A DNA stretch of 64,000 nucleotides. Source: Rhodocollybia butyracea. Taxonomy: Eukaryota; Basidiomycota; Agaricomycetes; Agaricales; Omphalotaceae. Of this stretch, positions 44,503 to 57,030 are shown piece by piece. The stretch is taken from NCBI GenBank assembly GCA_015501585.1, contig JADNRY010000078.1, forward strand, positions 1 through 64,000, written 5' to 3'. The notes beneath the pieces are model-generated. The model was given only the letters and a program-made list of their open reading frames with translations. It made no database searches and had not been told where the DNA came from. Each line of letters starts with the position of its first letter. Position 1 is the first letter of the stretch. The position numbers were made by a program, and so were the translations under genes.

Positions 44503-46221
44503 TCAAACCAAGGCACAGTCACCATAGCTGATGATCATCTGGCCTACAATAACAAATCCCCAGAATGCCGGAATAGACCAAAGTAACGGAGCAATGACCA
44601 AGGCGACAACTCCAAGCAATGGGCCCACAATATGCATCCGCTCTTGAATCCTCTTGCAAAATGCTGCTAGGTGCAGGGCTATAAAGCTCACCCCGGGGAG
44701 CCCAAGTTTGAAAATTCGTTCAGAATCATCACCGATCGCCTGGATCTGTCGAGAAAAAGCAGCAACACCACCACAGCCAGAGACAGCACCCTGAGTGGCA
44801 GCACTAAAAAGCCATATTATAAACACAGCCCTTTGGGTTGGCGTACTATTCCCTTCTTCAAAGTGGCTGATCCCAAAGTTGATGAGAACGGGCCCAACAA
44901 TAGTTACTACGACAGTGACGAATATGTTGATGGAAATGTCGGGCAATCCGGATTGAATGTCTATGGGATATTCCAAGTCGAGTGGTGCACAGGCTGGTAT
45001 GCGGATCTCAGGTCTGGGTTGATCTATGGGTCGGATGAGCGGGGTCATCTGTCTCTGGAAGGACTTCGGCCCGGTGCTAGGGGATCTCTCTTCCATGACC
45101 TCTCCTTCATCATCTTCCTCCCCTCTTCCATCACTTGACGCCTCTTCTTCAGGATAAAGGGACTCAACAGCCCTTCCCTCATCGAGGTGTTGAACTTCTC
45201 CTACAGTCCCATCAAAGAGTCCTCCATAGCAAGTTTCAACTTCATTCATGACCTCATTCCGTACAAGATACATGCATGGGTAGACCGGTGTGAGAATACT
45301 ACCCAAGAAATTAATGAAGGACATCACCGCGTAAGGCGCGGCTGTCAAGGAGAAAGCTGCATATCCAAAACGTTGGATCTGGCTTCCTTGCGCTTTATAC
45401 ATAGTGTATATGGCATAGACAACCTGGACTAAGCCAATCACAGCTTTCGCAACATTACGAGAACAAGCGATGGTTGTTTTAGGCTTTGAAGAAGAAGAGG
45501 AGTTAGGTGCCACAGAATTTCGAAACCTGGTCATCGGCGGTACAAGGACATAAGAGTAGCCTTTGGGGAGATCCGACCTGGTGCCATGAATCATGCGAAT
45601 AGATTCAAATTTCGCATACGGATGCACCTCATCGATGAATTTCCATTTAAGAAAGGACTGACATGTGTTGAACGGCTCGATGGCCCACTTCAGATTGCGA
45701 TTAGGGTCTCTGAATATCTGTCAGTTCAATGCAAAACAAACCATCTAATATGGCTGGGTCACATACTCATGCTCTTCAGTGCTATATTGAGATTGAGTCG
45801 GCGGTTTCCAATCGCGCGAACGAATAATCATGCATAGAGCTCCAGCAGCTGCAGCTTTGTTCAAATCATTGTCCATTCTCCACATTAGCCCTCCTCGAAC
45901 GATATTATTGAGACCACGAGCAGCGCCTGCGCCGGGCAACATTAGAGCCGTCGCAAGCGCAATCACTGTGTGCCATGTTCTCTCCCCGGGAATGGCTTGA
46001 GTAGTTATAGCGTGGGTGATATAGTTCGCTGAGATGAAGGCGAGCACCGTGAAGATAGAGGCTGGGACACAAACCAAATCCGGGTTCACTGTGCCATTGC
46101 TAGTATTATCTCCCAGAGATGTAGTGTTCGAAGAAGAAATCGGCCCGCAGAGTCCGGGGGCAACAAGAAGTGCAGGCACAATGACAAGCTTACTGATATT
46201 AGACGAGCGTGGCCAGCCCAT
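44503..46221 (-). CDS. Multi-pass membrane protein of unknown function
   Basis: ATG 46221 gives 'MGWPRSSNISKLVIVPALLV', a possible signal peptide, then several hydrophobic segments ('IFTVLAFISANYITHAI', 'TWHTVIALATALMLPGAG'). A single intron at about 45716-45772 joins 'EEHE' to 'DPNRNLKWAIEPF'. Exon 2 has more membrane segments, a central acidic loop of roughly 70 residues ('GRGEEDDEGEVMEE') facing the cytosol or lumen, and ends with three or four helices before the TAG at 44503. The length is about 520 residues. It resembles conserved fungal integral-membrane proteins without known function; I cannot name a domain. The frame is intact. An alternative donor (GTGACC) would add two residues at the junction. 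Confidence 0.7.
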
Positions 46222-48099
46222 GGTTAGAGAAGTACTGATGGGTACTAGTAGGTATTGGGATTATATGAGTACTCACCGACATCTAATAAGGCAGGCCAAA
46301 ATGTGTTGATTACAGTTTTTCGAAATCCTTGGGACGATGCAATCCTCGAAATTCAGAGATACCTTTACAGCTGTTGTCTTCTCGCTACGTCATATCCGTA
46401 TCTGTTGTGTGCGGTGCCTATAGCTATCATAGATAGCTATGATAGCTAAATAGATACACGGTCCCTACAGCTATATAACTGAATGCGGTCTCATAAAGGA
46501 AACAGTGCAGCAAGCTCAACTCCTGAAGAGAAGGCATACAGCAGGGCTAGGACAGCGATGGTAGCAAGACCTTACTAGAAAAGAGGAAAGGTTATAGGGC
46601 AAAAACCATGCCAAGAACTTAGGAAATGAAATGTTACATGTTACACTCCGAATCGCTATCTTCTTCCTCAGATCCATAAGTAACACGGTACGCGGTTGCC
46701 TATTACCGATTGCAAACCGATTGAGCCTGAGACCATATTTTAACAGCCTTATAAACGAACTTTGCAGCGGAAGGAATATTGGTCCAAGAAAAAATCAATT
46801 GCATGAGCACTGGATGGATCGCTGCATCGCATTGCTGTCGCTGAGTAAAGATAGTAGATGTCCATGAGGCCTTGAAGCTTGAGCTTGAGGCCTTGAGGCC
46901 TTGAGGCTGGGAGGAGATGTTGCGAAAAGAGCGTGGAAATTCGAACGTTGCGGAATAGCCAATGGGAATAGCTGGAGAAGAACATCGAAGAGAGGTGTGT
47001 ATCTGATTCTGCATCGGAGGCAAGTTCCCCCGCTGATTAAATGACGTCATGGCTATTACCTGACGTCAGAGGAGCAACAGCTTACAGTGGAAGACAGTGG
47101 AAGTTTAGGAGGAGGAGGAGGCACCAGGATTCGGAAGTTCAAACGTTCAATATTCAATTCCTGAGCGGTTTGAACCAAGTAATGGTCATTTCTCATAGAA
47201 GCATTTGCATATATATCAGATTGCGAGTACCTGAAAAGTGGAATGAAACGACGAAACGACGTTTGGAAACGACTTGGAAACGACTTAGATATTGCATAAT
47301 GGCTGCTATTGTCGAGACGGATTATAATAAGTAAACTCAGCCTGCTGTCCTCGTCTTCGAGGTGTATACACATAACGGAGTGTTGGTTTTGACACCGATA
47401 GTGTGGGGAAGCATACGAGGAATGCTGGAGGCACTGCCAAAATCCTAGCAAGACCACAGTGCGGTAGCTGGTTACGCTGAACGTGAACGTGGTCTTCAAG
47501 TTGGTTTTTCCCCGGCAAGTGCGATGCAAATTATGCCTAACATTCATGTATTATGCTCCATTTATTACCTCAAACCCGCAGGCGTGAGCAGCGAGCTACA
47601 CATCCCTTTCAATATATACACACAACCACTCCGCCAACCAAAGACTGTCTTCAGAATAAAAGAATTCACCTTCAGAATAAAAGAATTCAAAAAAAAAACG
47701 GTGAGGGGACGGGTCTCCCGCCACACGAGCACCTGCCACTAGACCACTCAGCTCTTGGCAACTTATGTTGCAATACGGGGTCTCGAGCACATTTAAGTAC
47801 ATACATACTGCGTCGAAAACCGAGCAATCGCTTCTTAAGTAGGACCGATTTCTTCGTCCGGTTCTGAATCCACTTAAGCAACATGGGCCCTTTAATGAGA
47901 TTTTTGCGCTGACGTGCCTCGATACTACACCCTCCCCACACTCCGTTACTGAACCAACTTTGTTTACAACAGGCAAATAAAACAGGAAAAGGCAAAGTAA
48001 AGCATATTCGAAGAGGAAGGGGCATAAATAGTGTATATCCGTATGCTTGTGTCATGAATGTAAAAACGTTGATTCTAGTCCCAGACCAGTCCATAAACC
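46222..48099. other. Intergenic; hairpin and tRNA-like remnant
   Basis: No gene is recognised. A perfect hairpin with 12-bp arms (TAGCTATCATAG) and a 4-nt loop lies at 46421-46448, in the upstream region of the membrane-protein gene. A repeat of CTTGAGGCC units occurs at 46865-46910. The last 200 bp are the 3' flank of the kinesin gene. Confidence 0.45.
47690..47758 (-). repeat. Degenerate tRNA-like sequence
   Basis: On the - strand GAGTGGTCTAGTGG fits a polymerase III A box. It is followed by a plausible anticodon arm region (GTGCTCGTGTGGCGGGAGAC) and a run of T that could terminate transcription. The B box GGTTCGA is absent (CCCGTCCCC instead). It is a tRNA pseudogene or SINE fragment. Confidence 0.4.
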
Positions 48100-51000
48100 T
48101 TACTGTAGCGGTGTAACATTTTCCTTCCCCCCAACGCTCGCACCAAACACACCAACGCTTGTTGAAAACCTCACTTTTCCGGGGCTGCCCTTCATCCCCC
48201 CAGCGACACTCGGTACCCGACTCCCTGTCGTCATCCCAAGTTCTGCCTCATCAAAGCTAATATCCCCGGGTGCACCTATAACCCATGCTTCCGATTCTTC
48301 CAAGAGACTATCATATTGCGTGTAATTCGGACCCTCTGGTAATCGAAGAGGGGAATCATTGGTGGGGGAAGTACTACGCTTGCCAAGACTAGCGAGAGAG
48401 GGAGAGGACGAGAGGGATGTAGCAGAAGATGCAATTGAAGAAGCAGAAGTTGTAGAGCCCACGGATGATGATGATGAGGAAGATATAAATGATGCCCTCG
48501 ATGACTCGGACAAGGTCGTAGGGAATAGCGGCTGGCGGAGCGAACTCCCTCCAAGCCCAAACGCACTACTCCGCCTCCTAGCAGCCCCAACGTTCCCATT
48601 TCCAAACGCCGGGACTCCAACACTGCTCCTTCGTCGCCCACCGCTCGGATGGAGAGGTGACCCAACAGGCGTCGACGCAGCACTAGACACCCCCATCCCT
48701 ATTCCCAACGAATCAAACTTGCTCACAAACGCGGTCAACGCCCTCCGTTCATCCTCCAATTTCCCCCTCATCCTCCGTTCCTTGTCAAGTTGTTTGACAA
48801 GCTCCTGCGCCCATTGTTCTTTTTCGTTGAGTTTTTGATCTTTTTCGGACAGTTGGCGGTGGGTGCCTTCCAACTGGCGTTGTAGAATGTCTAGTTGGCG
48901 GTGAGAGGAGTCGAGTTTAGAGACGAGCTCCTCGCGGGCAGATTCAAAATCGCCTTTAGCTGCTGTCATCGATGTAGAGTGGCGGGATTGGGAATCGAGT
49001 TGGCCTTCGAGCTCTATAATTCGGTTCTCTAGGGTGGAGATTATTTCAGATTGAGAGGAGTCGGGTTCTGATGAAGGGGAGGTTTGAGTTTGTGCCGCTT
49101 CCAACGCAGCTTCGAGAGATAGGATTTGTGTTGCTTGGGAAGATAGTTGGAGACGGGCGGAGAGGAGCTCTTGTTGGAGCTAGAGGAATAAGCAGAAGTC
49201 AGTAACGAGGCATCTCGAACTCAAGGAAATTTCAATAAAGAACAAAACCGGAGCTTTGAGAAACAAAAACATCGGGGGTTAAACGAAAGAAGAGCCAGAC
49301 TCGAGAGGAAGTCGAGCACATAGAGCGGAACGACCGAACACAAGCGGAAAACAACAGGAACAAGGAATGAACGAGGGAAAATAATGAAAGCAAGGCAATA
49401 TAACTAAACGACAAAAGCAAAGAACCGAACAAGAAAAGCAAACCCGTTACCCACCTGGTACGGACTCGCCTCAAAGTCCACCTTCACTGGACTCACAGGC
49501 CTCGACTCCGCCCCCTCGTCACCAGCACTATCCCCAACCGTCTGACTAGTCAAAATCAACTTCGTCAGCTGCTGGATCCTCGACTGCAGATCCTGCATCG
49601 CCTGGCTCTCATCCGCCTTCTCCTGCGCCGACATCCGTGGACGTCTCCCACTAGCCGTACGTCCTCTAGCACCAGTATCGTTCTTCACGACGACAGCGGC
49701 AGGTAAATCGTCTTTCGCACTGTCACTGTTCCCATTGGACAAGGACGAATTCGAAACCAGCAAATTCTCCTTTTCTTCCAGTCTCCTTCTCAGATCTTCG
49801 ATCTCCTTTCTGTACCTCTCGATCAACGCATCCGTATCTACGACCTCCTTCTTCACAGCGTTTAGGCGTACGCCTTTGACGCGTTTAGCGAAGAGGAGGG
49901 TGGAGGTTGATTCGGTGATGGCGGAGGACTCGGGGTTGATGGTGCAGATAACGGAGATGCGGGCGTTACCGGAGAGAGAGGGTTGGAGGAGACGTGTGAG
50001 TTTGGAGTCGCGGAAGGGGATATGGTCGCTGGTAGAGGAAACACACGTTAGTAATAGGTAAACATAGCAAAAAAAACAGGTAGTATACTTTTTCGCTTTA
50101 GTTGCGTTGTCAGAGAGCCTACCGATGACTGTACCGAGGGTAAGAAGACTAAAACCATGTCAGCATAGCCGATAACGACGTGACGAATACTAACCTAGTA
50201 TTGATATACTTTCCTTCGCGTGTACGTTCCTTGTCGGATGTAGCCTTCTCTGAACCAGCCAGATCGATGAGTGACTGCGAAACGATGAGTACGGGAACTG
50301 TCAGGGCATGGAACACCTACCAGAACACTTGTCTGGACGCTCCTCCCGTCTCTCGATTGCAACCTCGGTCCGCCAAGTCCAGGCGTTTGCCTTCCACTAG
50401 GCGTTGCCCGTCCACTGGCCGCAGTAGCGGAATCTGCCCTTTCCCTACTCTCGATAACGAGTCTAAAGACTGAATGACTCCTACTACTTCGTTCATTCCA
50501 ATCCGTACATGCTGTCCGCCGATGGCCCTCCCCGCGCTTCAACACATCCTTCACAGCTTTGATAGACGTTACAACTTCTTCTCGTAGTGGGCTCAGTATA
50601 ACATCTCCCTTTCCACTACCACCTCCCTGTAATTCGACTTTATTGGGCGCACCCGGCGGAGCCAACAAATCATGTATTTGCTCGTTGTAAATCTCCAAAT
50701 ACGAGCATCGAAGTAAGTATTCTCTCTTCTCCGTATTCTTGATATACCCGAATACCGCTCGCATAGCACGAGGGATGATACCTGGTTCAGCCTCGGAGCC
50801 ACTCAGCGTGTATGTTTTTCCCGAGGCTGTTTGTCCGTACGCGAAAATGACAGCGTTGTAGCCTTCCATGGCTGCAACTACGTGGGAGCGAGCGACAGTG
50901 GTAAAGATGGGTTTGTTGGGTGAACCAGTGAGTATAGCATCGAATGTGAATGAGGTGGGCTGACGAGCATGGACAGGGTCCAGCTCAATGGTGTTGGTGC

Positions 51001-51601
51001 TGATCGAAGGTTTCCAGGCGGATTTCCCATCAGGACGAATTCTGAACCGAGGTTAGACGAGTTTGTAGAGCAAGGTAGACCTGGTTCACCTAACTGAAAC
51101 CATAACTTTGTCTTCCTTGCCATGATCAGCCGCGACAGTTTTCAACCATGCTTCGTCCATTTCTCCGATAGATACGTCTGCTGGTTCGACAGTCTGATAA
51201 TCCACAAGAACTTCTTCCACGTCGACATTCGTCACATCCATCTCACTCGTTCCCCGTACGAGTGAAGGATCAGGCGTATTTCCGCGCCGTGGGGTTCCAG
51301 GTGTTCGCCGTCCAGAATCAGATTTCGTAGGCGAACTAGGACGAGATGAAGACTCGGAAACAGGCGGAAGTAGTGACCCGGATGTTTTCGGGTTCGAGCT
51401 GGCCGCCCGTAAATTAGTACGAGATTTAACGTCGCTAGATATCGGAGCCTTGTATTTTTTGTGCGTCGAGGCAAGGAGATTGCTTGAATTAGGCGTTACA
51501 GTGGCTCGAGTGAGACGTTCCATAGAGTTTCCGGTAGCTACTGCGCGTCTGGGTGTAAATGGAACTGAACGAGGCACTCTGGGGTTGGGATTGGACGACA
51601 T
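48100..51601 (-). CDS. Kinesin-7 (CENP-E/Kip2-type) motor protein
   Basis: ATG 51601 ('MSSNPNPRVPRSVPFTPRR') starts a Ser/Pro-rich extension of about 170 residues before the motor. The motor shows 'FDAILTGS', P-loop 'AYGQTASGKTYTLSG', 'SYLEIYNEQIHDLL', switch I 'NERSSRSHSVFRL', switch II in 'SLIDLAGSEKA' and 'IPFRDSKLTRLLQPSLSGN'. The neck leads into coiled coil ('ALIERYRKEIEDLRRRLEEKE', later a long coil at about 48790-49100), then a Ser-rich tail ending 'GKENVTPLQ' and TAA 48100-48102. Introns occur near 51070, 50310, 50150, 50060, 49455 and 49180. Such kinesins move to microtubule plus ends and act in nuclear migration, polarity or mitosis. The ATG at 51649 in the same frame is an alternative start. 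The gene looks complete and has a decayed duplicate 5 kb away. Confidence 0.9.
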
Positions 51602-51726
51602 GGTGGAAGGAGAAAGGTCAACAAACAAGTCGCGTGATCGTGTTATCATGATGGGCGCTCGATGCCGAAAGTCGGACCGACGAAACTTCCTTCGAGCGCT
51701 AAGTGGCGTTATGTCAGATGTCCACT
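51602..51726. promoter_or_regulatory. Short bidirectional promoter region
   Basis: Only 125 bp separate the start codons of the kinesin (-) and the lysine-rich protein (+), so both probably share this promoter. No TATA box is evident. The sequence contains several CGA/TCG-rich words. Confidence 0.5.
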
Positions 51727-53149
51727 ATGGACGACGACGTGGACATGGATGCTCCACAAATCTCTACACTTCGCGAAGAAGCGACACCTCCACTTAAAGC
51801 CAAAAGAATAAAGCTCTTGGTAAAGGAAAAAACCTACTTCGGCTCCAGCTGGACGCCACAATCACGGCGAAGAAGACGAGGACGACGATCAAGAAGACCA
51901 GCTCATTGACGACGACGAGCCAATTCCAACCTCAAATGTCCCTTCACCCCGTAATCCTCCAGCTGGAAGTCCCTCTAGTGACCTAGCTCATGCGCTCAAT
52001 CTCGCTTCTGGTGCCGGAAGTTCAGCCTCAGCCCCAGCTGCAGCCAAACGAAAATCACCGGTAAAGAAAAAACCACGAAAAAGCGATAAACATGTCAAGC
52101 CGCCTGAAGAAGGCCGGTTCAGGGAAAAAGTCATGCAGCAGCCTGGAGCGCCGAATCTTGCGCCGACGCTTCTGTGGTTCGAAGCGAATCCTTCAGCTGA
52201 ATCACAAGAACCAGGTGGGCTTGCGTCAGAAGCTGGAGGTCAGATCTCAATGCTTGGCCCTGACCCACCACTTTCCATGAAAATTGCGCCGAAGAAAAAG
52301 GCGGCGGCGAAAAAGGCACCTGCCCCTAAAAAGGCCAAAACCGCTGCAGTGGCGTCAAAGTACGCCCTTCGTCCTTGTATAGTTACGAGTATTTAACGTT
52401 GTATTCTAGACCTCTAAAGATTAAACTACTACCGCCTCCTATACCTGAAGATTCTGGAATCGTCTCTGAAGGTACGCCAATGATTCTCTAGTCTATAATC
52501 TCGCTAATATATATCAGGTATGACCGGAACGGCAGCCTCATCTCCGATAATCCCCGCATTTGACGACATGGACCAAACTCCTGAACCCGACATGCGCTCC
52601 TCACTTCCTCCTGCCTTCCACAACAACATTCCCGAAGAAATCAATCTCGACGGGATCCCCGTCCCTGTCTACTCCCTTCCCACAAAACCCTTTCCTGTCC
52701 TTCCCCCTCCCAAAGTCGGCTCTGGGTTCGCACCCAATATCCCTCTAGACCGCTCCGGAACCAAAGTCCGCCACTGGCGCGTCGCCAGACGCGAAATCCG
52801 CGGTATCGGAGGCGGGAGGTGGTTTTCCCAGGGTTGGGTCGGCGAGAAGGAATCGGCGTTTGCGAATATGCTAGAGACCCAGACAGAGTTGAGGAAAGCC
52901 ATTGGAGACGCCCCGGTGTCGACGCCAAAAAGCCTCTCCGTAACCGGAAAAGGCAAGGGGAAGGGAAAGGGATCGTCGTTGTCGACTTCGGCGGCACCAT
53001 CGAGGTCGGAGTCGCAGGCTCCAGATGGGACGATGGCTACAAGTGCGAGTGCGAGTGTCAGAGCACCGACGAAGATGAGGATTTTACAGATGCCGGTTTC
53101 AGTGGCTCCGTCATCTGAAGCGGGGGATTCGGATATGATGGGGATTTAA
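51727..53149 (+). CDS. Lysine-rich nuclear protein, possibly INO80 subunit Ies4-like
   Basis: ATG 51727 ('MDDDVDMDAPQIS') leads to 'KAKRIKLLVKEK'. A run of six A at 51827-51832 breaks the frame; with five it continues as an acidic stretch ('EEDEDDDQEDQLIDDDE'), then a Lys-rich segment ('KRKSPVKKKPRKSDKH'), 'PTLLWFEANPSAESQEP', 'KKKAAAKKAPAPKKAK', and after introns at about 52359-52409 and 52472-52517, 'RPLKIKLLPPPI' and 'KVRHWRVARREIRGIGGGRW'. The stop is at 53147-53149. The short basic 'KIKLL' motifs, acidic-basic layout and C-terminal 'WRVARREIRG' recall fungal INO80 subunit Ies4 (DUF1711), but this is from memory and uncertain. A chromatin-associated role is inferred only from composition. 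About 430 residues. Confidence 0.65.
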
Positions 53150-53753
53150 TGTATGCATATGATTTCGGCATGATATCTTTATATTTCCTTCCGTCGAGAA
53201 AGCTAAATTACAGTGCATGACTATGGCATCGTGTAGGACTACAATAATTCCAGCAATATGTAACATGGACTGGTCTTATGGGAAGTTACTGGAAAGAGCA
53301 GCTCAAAATACCATATTAGCATCGACGACGACGTTCATTTTTGGATTCAACTCTCTTTGAACCCAACACCTGTGCAGCGCCTCGGATTGTGGGAGTATCG
53401 AGAAAATCTAGAAAACCTATGACAGGATGTTTTCGAAGTCCTTCACAACGTTGGAGATCAAGTACATATGCTGATGATATTTGCATCGACATTCGGTTCC
53501 CATTGAATGTCTTAATTCTGTATTAGTAACAGGTACATATGCAGTGATAAATAATAAGTACATATACAGTGATAAATACGACGTACGGAAGGATGCCAGA
53601 TAGATCGATGTGGCAAATAGTATTGTAGGGAGATGACTCCTCCTTGGAGCCTGGACTTCTGGACTCTTCACTACCGCTATCACATCATTTTATTTGTACA
53701 TTATTTAAATTTACAGAACTTCGTTTCTTTCGCGTACTATACAATATGAATGT
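53150..53753. other. Converging 3' ends, no gene
   Basis: The region lies between a + strand and a - strand gene end. It contains a short duplication AGTACATATGCAGTGATAAATA / AAGTACATATACAGTGATAAATA (split, about 53530-53578), and otherwise nothing recognised. Confidence 0.4.
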
Positions 53754-55740
53754 TCACTGATACTCCTCGAACCCCATTGCCAGTGGGATACGGAATCCCC
53801 CAGTCCTCCCCATGACATTAAACTCGTCATACCTCCTCCTCAAGACACGCAGTCTCTGCAGATTGGCAGTGCCATAGATTTGGGTGAGCTGGTCAGGTGT
53901 ATCCATGTTGAGCGAAGTGTTGCCATACTGAGGTGTGGTGGCTGTTGTGCATCCCTCCGCAAGTGCGATCCGAGAAATGTGCCCCAACGCTGTCTTCATC
54001 TGGTCGACCCACACTTTGTCGTTCTCCTCGCCTTCCCACAAGAAATACAAAAGGAGGGGTCCATTCGGCTCACCCCTTTTATGAGGCCATGCTGAATCGA
54101 CGCTGTTATCGAACATGCCGCTCAAAAATGGCCACACGTCAGTCACAATCATCTTTCCGTTGTACTTGTCCATGAGCGATCTGGCTGCCTATAAAACAAT
54201 GAAACTCCAAGGACTTCGGTATATGCGCGATTCCACTAACCTCTGCTTCTTCTTGAACGACATCGATGAGGTTTTTCGTATACTTCGACACCATAACGTT
54301 TCCCCAGCGCGCTCTGAAAACAAGTAAGATGGAGGTTCTACACATCTCAATCGAGACGCACCGTCCATTCATGATGCTCAAGCCAGCGATGTGAGCTGAC
54401 GGAAAAGACATTAAATGGTAATCGTCTTCTTTAAGAAGCGTAATGGTGCTTTTGGTCGAGATATGGTTGTAAAGTAAACTTTTTGCAGTGTCTAGTGTCG
54501 TGTAAGCTGAGTTTGCGAGTCGTCCTTCATGAGGAATAGCGAGGAATTTTTCAAAAGGGTTCGTCTGCTGGAATATAAACTCGTCGTCGTAGAATGCCAA
54601 GACTGTGAATTTATACTGCGAAAATACTCTTTGGATCAATCGAAATAAGACAAAATGCGAACGAACCTCTTGAACACCATGGTTCCGGTAAACCCTAAAA
54701 GCAGCAACGATGGTAGCTTTGGGGTCTTTCTTGTCTATGAATTCGATGATGGCCTTCTTCACACGCTCAATGCGAGCCTTATCGTAAGTAAGAAGTCCTC
54801 CCTGGAGAAGTTCCCAGCCAATGAATAAAACGTAACGGAAACTAATGAACTCACGTAGACGTTTCCATTCCCTCTTTGTTTATGGCTCCTCAGGACAAAT
54901 TCAGTAACTATGCCAAAATTATTTCCACCGCCCTGTGTTCATAGGACGCTTGTCAGTGATTGAATGTTCGTTCATATATCAGTGGTGCATACTTTAATTG
55001 CCCAAAAGAGCTCAGTATTGCTGGATGCAGACGCCGTAAGAACAGTGCTGCCATTAGGCAACACCACCCGGGCTTGGAGAAGATTGTCAATTCCAAGTCC
55101 ATACTGATTCGTTTTGAGCGAGAATCCTCCTCCTGTCATCCATCCGCCGATCCCCACGCTTCCACCACCTCCAACGACGTTGTATCCCATGGGTCGAACG
55201 AACTTGTAGATCTCATCGAATACGCATCCGGCACCTACAGTCAGCTCTCCCGTCTCTCCATTGCTAACGTGAGCGAGCTTATTGAAACGTGACATGGAGA
55301 TTTGGATGCCCCGCGTTGAACTGAACCCAGGATTGGTAGCGTGTCCGCCACCTTTAACCTAGTTTGAGTAGAATAAGTAATCAGGAGGTCTGTTTTACGA
55401 AGATGGTACTAACAGCAAAGTCAACGTTAGAATCCTTTATGGCTTGCATCTTTAGAAAACGCGGTAAGGACGTGCTGGGCATCGAAGAGACAAGGTCATA
55501 CTATCAGAGCTAAATCCTCTTCGGAACCAGGTTCGACTGAAAACATGGCGGCCTGGGAGCTGCTCTCATAGTAGTGTCTTATGCCACTGATATAGCCATG
55601 ACTACCTATTATGAATGGTGAGGAACGTCGACTCGCAGTCAACTCATCTCAAAAGAAGTGTTCTTACCAGAGCGAAACAACTGGGTGCGACCATTAGAAT
55701 TGTCGCAAACGCGTTGAATTCTTTCGAGAGCTGCGTGCAT
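53754..55740 (-). CDS. FAD-linked oxidoreductase, VAO/BBE family
   Basis: ATG 55740 ('MHAALERIQRVCDNSNGRTQ') begins directly without a signal peptide. Next come 'GSHGYISGIRHYYESSSQ', 'FAVKGGGHATNPGFSSTRG' with the His expected to hold FAD, 'VGAGCVFDEIYKFV', 'GGGGSVGIGGWMTGGGFSL' and 'GGNNFGIVTEFVLR', the PCMH-type FAD-binding fold. The substrate domain follows, and the BBE C-terminus 'YGTANLQRLRVLRRRYD' with 'NVMGRTGGF' before TGA 53754-53756. About seven short introns are used (for example 55609-55667). The Cys that forms a second FAD link in bicovalent members is not present in 'VVGGGGSVGIGG', so FAD is probably held by His alone. The reaction is oxidation of a sugar or small alcohol/phenolic with O2; the substrate is unknown. 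It lies alone and not in a visible cluster. Confidence 0.88.
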
Positions 55741-56758
55741 TTGGTAGAGAGGTGAGGTTGACTGGGGTGGTCGGTGTATGGACCTCAATCCTTGAGAGTT
55801 TATATACCAACCCTGACTGGTAATAAATCCTGAACGAAACAGATTACAGTTTGGGAAGTATAAAGGGCCTACCGGATTCGTCTAAGTATCGTCAATGTCA
55901 TTTTCCCATTATTTCCAGCTGCACCACTACCCCAATACTTATCTACACTTTGTTCGCTTCATCTGCAGACTATGATTATCTTCGGGAAGACCTGTCGAAT
56001 TCTATGAGGTTCCTGTTCACTCAGCCTGCAGACCATAGTTATTCTCGGAAAGAACTGTCAAATTCTGCGAGCTAATATTTACTTCCTGTTCGCTTCATCT
56101 GGACTCTGCATGCCCCTGGGCAAACTATGGTTATTTCCGGAAAGAGTTGTCGAATTCTGCAAGGGAAGATGCACCATCTGTTCGCTTCATCTGCAGACTG
56201 TTCATCTATTCTAAGTTAGTGGCAGCAACTTACAGTCAAACCTCCTACGGTAATTAGTACTCCGAGTCCTCTGTCGATACTCGGAAGTTGGATATATCAT
56301 TGGCGTAGCGAGCCCAGTTGAATATCATTGGTGCAAACCTATCTTGATTCTTGGTGCCACGGTGCCACTTAAGGCGATTTACACTTTTAATCATTCATGT
56401 ACTCTTGCAACCCATCAAGTGATACATATTCGCAAACCCCGGGTAGTAGTATGATGAGCCGGGAAATATTCTACTATCCACGGATCCGAAAACCAAAATA
56501 CTTACCAGTCAAGTTAAACCAAGAGTTGAGTTGACCATAGGCCATGCATTGAATGCTGAAAATTCAGAGTAGTCATCTTCCAGCAAGCTTTGAGCTGACT
56601 CTAGGTTATAGATTATTGCTTGAAGGCGGGCTATATGCTGCAAGCTGAGTTGTCCTGAGGTCCAGAGAGTACAGTTGCAGAAGTAATTGGCTCTGATCGG
56701 CTCCCATGAGCTCCCATGTTGTATACAAATTAAGCCGTTGATGTGCCGGGACTTTTGT
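55741..56758. repeat. Upstream region with degenerate tandem repeat
   Basis: Between about 55948 and 56215 four units of 75-100 bp share TTCGCTTCATCTGCAGACTA, CGG(A)AAGA(A/C)CTGTC and (A)AATTCT. No gene is seen. The repeat lies about 200 bp upstream of the oxidoreductase start and may be an old expanded promoter or element fragment. Confidence 0.6.
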
Positions 56759-57030
56759 CACTGCGCCAGCGTCAAAAAATATCGGGCGAAATTATTTCCG
56801 AAATTATTGCTGTAATTGCTTAACCTTTTTCAATCAAAATTTCACCTGTGAATCTTTGATAATTTCGGCTGAGAAATATACTGTAATTGATTGCCTTTTT
56901 CGATATGAATTTCGCTGGTAATCTGTTATCTATTTCGTCTGAAAAAGACAATGAAATTGCTTATCTATTTCATTAAAAAATTTCACTTGAAATTTTTACA
57001 AGGTAATAACTGACCAAGAACGGGCTAGGT

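Noticed and set aside
44671..45138. 155-codon + strand frame
   Set aside because: It lies opposite the well-supported - strand membrane protein and has no independent support.
47690..47758. Functional tRNA gene on the - strand
   Set aside because: The B box is missing and the T arm cannot form, so it is only a remnant.
48359..48838. 159-codon + strand frame
   Set aside because: It is the antisense shadow of the Ser-rich kinesin tail.
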